Under the pieces are notes generated by a model. That model saw only the letters and a list, made by a program, of their open reading frames with translations. It did not search any database and was not told the DNA's origin. The position numbers and the translations under genes were made by a program. DNA of 15,228 nucleotides from Flavobacteriales bacterium UBA2619 (GTDB lineage: Bacteria > Bacteroidota > Bacteroidia > Flavobacteriales_D > Sanyastnellaceae), in contig DDJR01000099.1 of NCBI GenBank assembly GCA_002339135.1, forward strand, positions 31,246-46,473, read 5' to 3'. This document shows, in pieces, positions 7,358 through 12,951 of the stretch; the first letter of the stretch is position 1, and each line of letters opens with the position of its first letter.

Positions 7358-8626
7358 TTATACGAGCATCAGAACAGGATTTTCAAGTAAATTCTTGAAG
7401 TCCTGAAGAAATGCGGACCCTGTCGCACCATCTACAACTCTGTGGTCACAGCTTAAAGTCACCTTCATAACGTGACCTGGAACCACTTCTCCATTCTTCA
7501 CAACTGGCACATTACTTATCCCTCCAATTGCTAGAATACATGCATCAGGCGGGTTAATGATTGCCGTAAAGTTTTCTATGCCATACATCCCAAGGTTCGA
7601 AATGGTAAAAGTTGACCCCTCCCAATCTGCAGGCTGCAAGGTCTTTGCCTTAGCTCTACCTGCAAAGTCTCTTACTTCTTGACCTATAGTAGCAAAAGAT
7701 TTACCATCAGCAAACCTGACAACAGGAACCAAAAGTCCATCCTCAACAGCTACAGCAACCCCGATATTTACGTGTTCGTTGTAACGAATTCTATCCTCCA
7801 ACCAACTGCTATTCACTGCAGGGTTCTTACGAAGGGCAACAGCAGTAGCCTTTACAACCATATCATTAAACGACACCTTGTAAAGTCCTTGGTCATTGAT
7901 TGCTTTGCGGGCCTGCATTGCATTCGTCATGTCTACAGAAATAGAAAGGTAGAAATGAGGCGCTGTAAATTTACTCTCCGCGAGGCGTCGGGCAATGGTT
8001 TTACGCATTTGACTCACACCCACTTCAGTAAACTTCTCTTGAGTCAATACAGGCATACCTGTCGCTCCGGCCATTTTAAAGTTTTCTACATCTCGCTTAA
8101 CAACACGACCGCCTTCACCTGATCCTGGAATTCTATCTAAAGTTAGACCCAATTTATCAGCGAGCTTTTTTGCAAGTGGTGATGCTATCACTCTGGCATT
8201 CGGCGCTGCTGGTGCTGGTGCTGTCGTATTAGAAGGGCTAGGGGTAACTGCAGGCTTCATTTCAGGAACAGGTGCCGAAGCAACTGGAGCAAGGGGCGCA
8301 ACGGCTTCGGGTGTAGGTGAAACAGGTTCACTCTCTGTTACAAGAGCTGCTTGTTCATCATTTGCTAAAATATCTTTAATATCTTCTCCCTTCTCTCCCA
8401 AAACACAAAGTATACTATCAACGGGAGCAGTAGCACCAGTCTCAACACCTATATGTAAAAGAATACCATCTTGAAAAGATTCAAACTCCATCGTTGCTTT
8501 ATCTGTTTCAATTTCAGCTAAAAGCTCTCCGCTCTCAACCTCATCACCTACTTTTTTATGCCAAGCTGCAACGACTCCTTCAGTCATTGTATCACTCAAT
8601 TTAGGCATACGTACTATCTCAGCCAT
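7358..8626 (-). CDS. pdhC: Pyruvate dehydrogenase complex E2, dihydrolipoamide acetyltransferase
   Basis: The E2 core of the pyruvate dehydrogenase complex moves the acetyl group from E1 onto coenzyme A through a swinging lipoyl arm. The 422 residues hold one lipoyl domain (1-77) with the lipoylated lysine K43 in ETDKAT, then an Ala/Pro-rich flexible linker (about 97-142). Next come a peripheral-subunit-binding domain (about 144-180, ASPLAKKLADKLGL...GRVVKRDV) and the catalytic acyltransferase domain (about 198-422) with the active-site SCDHRVVDGA, H395 and D399. A single lipoyl domain is on the short side for a PDH E2 but common in this phylum. Oxoglutarate or branched-chain E2s share this architecture; adjacency to a PDH-type E1 alpha 24 bp upstream favours pyruvate. 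The start ATG 8626 gives the typical MAEIVRMPKLSDTM. Confidence 0.94.
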   Translation of the reverse strand: MAEIVRMPKLSDTMTEGVVAAWHKKVGDEVESGELLAEIETDKATMEFESFQDGILLHIGVETGATAPVDSILCVLGEKGEDIKDILANDEQAALVTESEPVSPTPEAVAPLAPVASAPVPEMKPAVTPSPSNTTAPAPAAPNARVIASPLAKKLADKLGLTLDRIPGSGEGGRVVKRDVENFKMAGATGMPVLTQEKFTEVGVSQMRKTIARRLAESKFTAPHFYLSISVDMTNAMQARKAINDQGLYKVSFNDMVVKATAVALRKNPAVNSSWLEDRIRYNEHVNIGVAVAVEDGLLVPVVRFADGKSFATIGQEVRDFAGRAKAKTLQPADWEGSTFTISNLGMYGIENFTAIINPPDACILAIGGISNVPVVKNGEVVPGHVMKVTLSCDHRVVDGATGSAFLQDFKNLLENPVLMLV

Positions 8627-8650
8627 GTTGTGGTTCTTTTAAATCGGTAA

Positions 8651-9661
8651 TTAGTCTTTTACAAATGGGTAATCTTTCTGAGTATACACATCCTCGTATA
8701 GCTCATGGGCTTCAGGCTTCGGGCTTTCTTCAGCAAACTTAACAGCTTCCTCAACAACTTTTTTCACTTCCGCCTCAACTTCTTTGAGCTCTTTTTCACT
8801 CATCCAATTTTGTGCTAACAGAACATCACGCACGTATGTGACTGGATCGCGGTCTTTAAAAGAAGCAACCTCATCTTTCGTTCTGTACTTCTGTGGGTCT
8901 GACATTGAATGACCTTTGTACCGGTATGTCTCGATATTTAACAGCGTTGGACCATCTCCATTTCTACCTCTTTTCGCAGCGCGTTGAATTGAAGCACAAA
9001 CTTCTTCTGGACTCATCCCATTGACTGTTTCAGAGGGCATGTCATAACTGTCACCCATCCTCGATAAATCGTGAACGTTAGTCGTGCGCTCTACACTGGT
9101 CCCCATGGCGTACTGATTATTCTCAATCACAAAGATGACAGGGAGCTTCCAAATCATCGACATGTTAAATGTCTCGTGAAGGATCCCTTGACGCGATGCC
9201 CCATCTCCCATAAAACAAATTGTTACGTGGTCTTCATTCCGGTATTTATCAGCGAATGCGATTCCGGCACCAAGACCTATTTGGCCTCCTACAATCCCGT
9301 GGCCACCAAAAAGATTTTTCTCCTTATCGAACATGTGCATCGATCCTCCCTTCCCCTTAGAACTTCCTGTAACTTTACCGAAAAGTTCAGCCATTACAAC
9401 TTTAGGATCGGTACCTAACACCAACGGGTGTGCATGGTCACGATAAGCTGTTATCACACGATCTGTTGGCCTTAAAGCCTCTTCCATGCCAGATAAGACT
9501 GCTTCTTGGCCAATGTACAGATGGCAAAATCCACCAATCTTTTGTTGGATATACAATTGCCCACTTTTTTCCTCAAACTTTCGCATGAGGTACATGTCTT
9601 TGTACCACTTGCGGTACACCTCCTCTGAATGAGGGAGCTTTGTAACGTTCTTCTTAGCCAT
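8651..9661 (-). CDS. pdhA: Pyruvate dehydrogenase E1 component, alpha subunit
   Basis: The alpha subunit of the heterotetrameric (alpha2-beta2) thiamine-diphosphate E1 decarboxylates pyruvate and acetylates the E2 lipoyl group. Its 336 residues match the family length. The ThDP/Mg motif runs from GDG (152-154) to NN (181-182). YRDHAHPL (73-80), GKGGSMHMF (103-111) and GGHGIVGGQ (119-127) are typical of PDH E1 alpha. YRYKGHSMSDPQKYR is the loop that carries regulatory serines in mitochondrial enzymes, although nothing here indicates a kinase. E1 beta is absent: pdhC follows directly, so the beta subunit and E3 must come from other loci, as I recall for other Flavobacteriia. The gene is the first of a likely pdhA-pdhC transcript, possibly continuing into recG, and is driven by an evident TATATTTG promoter. 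Divergent to it lies the VTC-domain gene. Confidence 0.95.
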   Translation of the reverse strand: MAKKNVTKLPHSEEVYRKWYKDMYLMRKFEEKSGQLYIQQKIGGFCHLYIGQEAVLSGMEEALRPTDRVITAYRDHAHPLVLGTDPKVVMAELFGKVTGSSKGKGGSMHMFDKEKNLFGGHGIVGGQIGLGAGIAFADKYRNEDHVTICFMGDGASRQGILHETFNMSMIWKLPVIFVIENNQYAMGTSVERTTNVHDLSRMGDSYDMPSETVNGMSPEEVCASIQRAAKRGRNGDGPTLLNIETYRYKGHSMSDPQKYRTKDEVASFKDRDPVTYVRDVLLAQNWMSEKELKEVEAEVKKVVEEAVKFAEESPKPEAHELYEDVYTQKDYPFVKD

Positions 9662-9693
9662 CAGCTTGTAATTGTCACCATAAAATAATCAGG

Positions 9694-9719
9694 CAAATAT
9701 AACGTTTGTATATTCGCAA
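9694..9719 (-). promoter_or_regulatory. Candidate Bacteroidota promoter for pdhA-pdhC
   Basis: On the minus strand TATATTTG (9701 down to 9694) is an exact TAnnTTTG -7 element, the same 8-mer as at the dehydrogenase promoter. A TTG (9719-9717) sits 15 nt upstream, somewhat closer than a typical -33 box. Predicted transcription start is near 9687, giving a leader of about 26 nt before the pdhA ATG at 9661. Confidence 0.6.
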
Positions 9720-9738
9720 GCTCTAACAACAAGAATAA

Positions 9739-9767
9739 TTTGTCGTCGTTATCAAAAACTATTTTTC
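9739..9767 (+). promoter_or_regulatory. Candidate promoter for the VTC/DUF4956 pair
   Basis: On the plus strand TTTG (9739-9742), a 17-nt spacer and TATTTTTC (9760-9767, seven of eight positions of a TAnnTTTG site) have the layout of a Bacteroidota promoter. Transcription would start near 9773, about 40 nt before the ATG at 9814. The divergent pdhA promoter lies about 40 bp to the left, so the 152-bp gap 9662-9813 is accounted for by two back-to-back promoters; I see nothing else in it. Confidence 0.45.
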
Positions 9768-9813
9768 ATCCTACAAATCGATAGGCCTTCAAGGGCTTGA
9801 ATCTGTTGCTTTA

Positions 9814-10527
9814 ATGAACAGACGGGAAGAAAAATTTCTAATTCCAAACGATTGGTGTGACCCCATCTCAAAAACACTAGACAAAGAATACAAGGTCCTC
9901 GAAATCAATGGAAATAGGAAATTTGAATACGCAAATCTGTATTTCGATACACCAGACAACATCTGTCTTAACGACCACATCAGAGAGAGAAAAGTTAAAT
10001 ACAAAATCAGAATAAGATCATATGTTAATTCTAACATTTGCTTCCTTGAGATCAAGGAGAAAAATGTTCATGGTCGCTCAGTAAAAATTCGCGTGAAGCG
10101 CACTTCTGAAAAATGGGATTCTCCGCTGACTGATTCTGAAAAGCTTTTTTTATCTGAGAGAGTTCCCTTTGCATCTGATCTTGGCCCTGTGCTTTACATA
10201 CGTTACTCCCGTTTCACAATCGCTCATTTAGACAGAGGTGAAAGAATCACATTCGACACAAACTTAACCTATACTTCGATTCAAAATGAAGTTTACAAGC
10301 CGCTTCAAGGACTCAGCATTGTAGAGTTAAAACAAGAAGAAACAGACAGGAGGTCACCCTTGTTTGTATTTCTCAGAAACAGACCGGAGCGAACAGCTCC
10401 ATTAGGCAGAATAATTAAAATTAGTAAATATGTACTCGGGCGTCTTTCTGCTGACAATCGTTTGCCCCCTAGAACGTACCTTTCGAATCTTAAAGTTCTA
10501 AAACGAGCTAATAACGCAATAAAATAA
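9814..10527 (+). CDS. VTC-domain (polyphosphate-polymerase-like) protein
   Basis: A 237-residue protein that looks like one complete VTC domain, the tunnel-shaped fold (CYTH/triphosphate-tunnel relative) that in yeast Vtc4 makes polyphosphate from ATP. Charged residues expected to line the tunnel recur in order: EEKFLI (K7), YFDT (43-46), YKIRIRSY (R66, R68), FLEIKEK (E79, K81, K83), GRSVK (R88), RYSR (R130, R133), FDTNL (D148), VELKQE (E171, K173) and SKYVLG (K205). There is no signal peptide or membrane segment, so it should be cytoplasmic. Its stop lies 1 nt before the start of a DUF4956 membrane protein, a partner often found beside bacterial VTC proteins, sometimes with CotH kinases; none is present here. 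Catalytic activity is inferred from retained residues; a role as a sensor or triphosphate-binding protein is an alternative. Confidence 0.85.
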   Translation: MNRREEKFLIPNDWCDPISKTLDKEYKVLEINGNRKFEYANLYFDTPDNICLNDHIRERKVKYKIRIRSYVNSNICFLEIKEKNVHGRSVKIRVKRTSEKWDSPLTDSEKLFLSERVPFASDLGPVLYIRYSRFTIAHLDRGERITFDTNLTYTSIQNEVYKPLQGLSIVELKQEETDRRSPLFVFLRNRPERTAPLGRIIKISKYVLGRLSADNRLPPRTYLSNLKVLKRANNAIK

Positions 10528-10528
10528 A

Positions 10529-11149
10529 ATGATTCCTGCAGAATTATCTCCTCTAACAGCACTTTTACTTGGATTTGGTGCTAACCTACTATCTAGCTTG
10601 GTTGTTGTGCGAATGATTTACCACCTCGCATCTAAGAGACGTGACTACGTCTTTACCTTCATGCTAGTCTCAACTTCCGTGTTTTTCCTTTGCACACTTC
10701 TTAGCGGAGTAGACATAGAAATGGGATTCGCTCTGGGATTGTTCGCAATCTTCAGCATTATTAGGTACCGAACTGATGCGATTCCGATACGAGAAATGTC
10801 ATACCTCTTTATCGTCATTACGCTCGCCGTGATTAATGCGCTGGCTCCTCAAGCAACAGGCTGGGGAATTATTGCAGTAGCCAACGTCGGAATTTGGGGG
10901 CTTGCATTTGTCTTAGAACGCCTTTGGTTTGTAAAGCATTTAACTACGAAAATTGTTATTTACGACCGTGTTGATTTAATTCACGCTGGAAGAAGAGTTG
11001 AACTGAAAGCAGATTTGGAAGAAAGAACTGGCGTGGACATTCACTCACTTGAAATCGGAAAGTTAGATTTGTTGAGAGACACAGCTGTTATTCGTGTTCA
11101 CTTCTACGAAGACCTTCAGCCTGATCATTTTGAGGACAGCACAATTTAG
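10529..11149 (+). CDS. DUF4956 family membrane protein
   Basis: A 206-residue integral membrane protein. Hydrophobic segments lie at about 10-30, 42-59, 65-79, 90-106 and 111-130, the third being short, followed by a soluble tail (about 135-206) with alternating strands such as KIVIYDRVDLI and TAVIRVHFYED. Between the third and fourth segments is the family hallmark FSIIRYRTDAIPIREMSYLF (75-94), which is why I assign DUF4956. The biochemical role is unknown. Its ATG follows the VTC gene stop by a single base, so translation is almost certainly coupled and the two products probably act together; a plausible but unproven idea is that it receives or moves the VTC product or anchors the enzyme at the membrane. 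The pair ends 17 bp from the oppositely oriented ispF, with no obvious terminator in that gap. Confidence 0.85.
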   Translation: MIPAELSPLTALLLGFGANLLSSLVVVRMIYHLASKRRDYVFTFMLVSTSVFFLCTLLSGVDIEMGFALGLFAIFSIIRYRTDAIPIREMSYLFIVITLAVINALAPQATGWGIIAVANVGIWGLAFVLERLWFVKHLTTKIVIYDRVDLIHAGRRVELKADLEERTGVDIHSLEIGKLDLLRDTAVIRVHFYEDLQPDHFEDSTI

Positions 11150-11166
11150 AAATAAAGAAGGGGTGT

Positions 11167-11649
11167 TTACTCTTTCTTATTTAACAGAACAACAGCATGG
11201 GCGCTTATTCCATCTTCTGTCCCAACGAAACCTAATTTCTCAGTTGTCGTAGCTTTAATACTGACTTTATCAAGATCAATGCTAAGTATTTTAGCGATTA
11301 CCTCTCTCATAGAATCGATCGATTCAGACAACTTGGGAGTTTGCAAACAAATCGTTGTATCTAAATTCCCAATCTTCCATCCTTTTTCTGAGACTTTCTG
11401 CCAACTTTCAACAAGTAGCTTTTTACTATCAATGCCTTTGTAAGCGGGATCTGTGTCTGGGAAGTGATAGCCAATATCTCGCATCGCTAGAGCGCCAAAC
11501 ATGGCATCACAAATGGCATGTAAGAGCACATCGGCATCAGAATGACCCACTGCTCCCTTTTTGTGAGGAAACAGAACACCGCCAATCCACAACTCTTCAC
11601 CCTCTTCTAAACGGTGAACGTCATACCCGTATCCAATTCTAATATCCAT
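11167..11649 (-). CDS. ispF: 2-C-methyl-D-erythritol 2,4-cyclodiphosphate synthase
   Basis: IspF cyclises CDP-methylerythritol 2-phosphate to MEcPP with release of CMP, the fifth step of the MEP isoprenoid pathway. The 160 residues match the compact trimeric enzyme. The metal site is visible as D10 and H12 in GYDVHRL and H44 in LLHAICDA. GHSDAD (35-40), FPDTDP and the CMP-side TTEKLGFVG complete the signature. The ATG overlaps the porV stop in a TAATG arrangement (shared base 11649), so expression is very likely coupled to the type IX secretion gene upstream. No other MEP gene is nearby. There is no truncation or unusual residue. Confidence 0.97.
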   Translation of the reverse strand: MDIRIGYGYDVHRLEEGEELWIGGVLFPHKKGAVGHSDADVLLHAICDAMFGALAMRDIGYHFPDTDPAYKGIDSKKLLVESWQKVSEKGWKIGNLDTTICLQTPKLSESIDSMREVIAKILSIDLDKVSIKATTTEKLGFVGTEDGISAHAVVLLNKKE

Positions 11650-12905
11650 TAATTCACAGCTGTTGCTGCATCTGACAAATCGCTAAACTGCATCCTCAAG
11701 GTAAACCTAAGTGTATTTGCTAAAGGATTCTGTTGAGTTGTACTCACCAGGTAGCTTAAATCGATTGTGAAAACTGTGTATTTCATTCCAGCTCCCATGG
11801 TAATAAACTGCCTGTTGCCTTTGGAAAAATGCTCGTAGAAGTAACCCGCTCGAAAAGCAAAAACATCCGCAAAGTTGTACTCCATTCCACCCCCAAGGTT
11901 GATTTCTCTAAGCTCTTCACGAAAGATACTTCCGGGAAGAATCTCGTATGTGCCATCATCATTGAAATCTACAATACCTGGAGCATCGTAAAAAGATTGT
12001 ACAATGCCGGTAGCAGTACCTACATCATTTGAAAAACCACTCACAATCGTGTTCCCATCTTGCTGATCATAAACAGGCGCCGTAGGTACCAAAAGTTTAT
12101 TTCCATCAATTGTAAAAGTAATATCGTTGTAATCGTCTAGCTCCATATTGTAAGCTACACCTAAGCGGAGATTAGCTGGGATAAAATCCCTCGCTGCAGT
12201 TTCAGTGTAGCTCATTTTAGAACCAATGTTAGAAATGTTCATTCCGAAATTGAATGTCCCATCTTTACCTCCCCAATTTGCGTTTTTATTCGTGTAAAAC
12301 ACACTTACATCGGCCGCTACCGCAATTCCTGGCTTAGACTCTGCCCCCAGCACACTGGTTCCACCTGTTAAATTTGAATGAACAAATCGACCCGCAAATC
12401 CACCACTAAATTTATCGGTAAACTTTTGAGAAAAACCTGCATCAAGACTTAGCTCAGCTGGCTGAAAATCTCTGATTGTAGTTCCAACCTGATCTGTAAA
12501 CGTAATGTTACCAAGGCTGAAATACCTCAAACCTAAACCATAAGCCTGTCTTTTATTAATCTTGCGGTTCATCGTTAAATATGCAAGATTCATGTCATCA
12601 ACCAACGCCCTTAACCATGGAGCGTAACTGAGACTCATTTCAAGTTCGTTCTCAGAAAACGCCATTTTCGCCGGGTTCCAGTGAAGGCTGTTGCCATCAG
12701 GAGAAAGAGCAACTCCTGCATCACCAAGGGCTCCTGATCTTGAATCAGGTGCAATCATTAAAAATGGGACGGCCGTGGTAATCGTATTTAACTGTACCAG
12801 TGATGCTACCTCACCTGGGTCTAACTGAGCAGAAGCTGTCCCTATCCAAAGATTTAAAACAACTGTAAAAGCTGTTAGGTGAAGTAAATGAAATTGATGC
12901 GTCAT
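11649..12905 (-). CDS. porV: Type IX secretion outer-membrane protein PorV
   Basis: PorV (LptO) is a FadL-like outer-membrane beta barrel that takes T9SS cargo from the SprA translocon by its C-terminal signal and delivers it to the PorU attachment complex. The 418 residues start with a signal peptide (hydrophobic stretch to GTASA, cleavage expected before Q27). Mature-region hallmarks are TAVPFLMIAPDSRSGALGDAGVA, SLHWNPAKMAF and LSYAPWL, after which come repeated amphipathic strands ending in LRFTLRMQF. It lies 46 bp downstream of porU, the standard partner order in Bacteroidota, and its stop overlaps the start of ispF. A TACATTTG motif in the porU-porV gap suggests it can also be transcribed separately. 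The identity is strengthened by the adjacent porU. Confidence 0.95.
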   Translation of the reverse strand: MTHQFHLLHLTAFTVVLNLWIGTASAQLDPGEVASLVQLNTITTAVPFLMIAPDSRSGALGDAGVALSPDGNSLHWNPAKMAFSENELEMSLSYAPWLRALVDDMNLAYLTMNRKINKRQAYGLGLRYFSLGNITFTDQVGTTIRDFQPAELSLDAGFSQKFTDKFSGGFAGRFVHSNLTGGTSVLGAESKPGIAVAADVSVFYTNKNANWGGKDGTFNFGMNISNIGSKMSYTETAARDFIPANLRLGVAYNMELDDYNDITFTIDGNKLLVPTAPVYDQQDGNTIVSGFSNDVGTATGIVQSFYDAPGIVDFNDDGTYEILPGSIFREELREINLGGGMEYNFADVFAFRAGYFYEHFSKGNRQFITMGAGMKYTVFTIDLSYLVSTTQQNPLANTLRFTLRMQFSDLSDAATAVN

Positions 12906-12926
12906 TAAATAGTTTTATTCGTCAGG

Positions 12927-12934
12927 CAAATGTA
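12927..12934 (-). promoter_or_regulatory. Candidate internal -7 element for porV-ispF
   Basis: In the 46-bp porU-porV gap, minus strand TACATTTG (12934 down to 12927) fits TAnnTTTG and sits 21 nt before the porV ATG (12905). No TTTG is seen at the expected -33 distance, so the site may be weak or fortuitous. If real, PorV and IspF could be made in excess of PorU. Confidence 0.4.
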
Positions 12935-12951
12935 CTGCCTCAGATTCTTGA

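Noticed and set aside
7679..8122. 147-codon open frame on the plus strand
   Set aside because: It lies wholly antisense to the strongly supported pdhC catalytic domain, has no recognisable motifs, and its composition is what the reverse strand of a coding region would give.
9789..10055. 88-codon minus-strand frame opposite the VTC gene start
   Set aside because: It overlaps the conserved N-terminus of the VTC protein, has no motif, and its 3' end intrudes on the VTC promoter region.
12924..12940. AGGCA-N7-TGCCT palindrome between porU and porV
   Set aside because: Only 5 bp of stem with a 7-nt loop and no T-tract; it is better explained as chance overlap with the TACATTTG promoter-like motif than as a terminator or operator.
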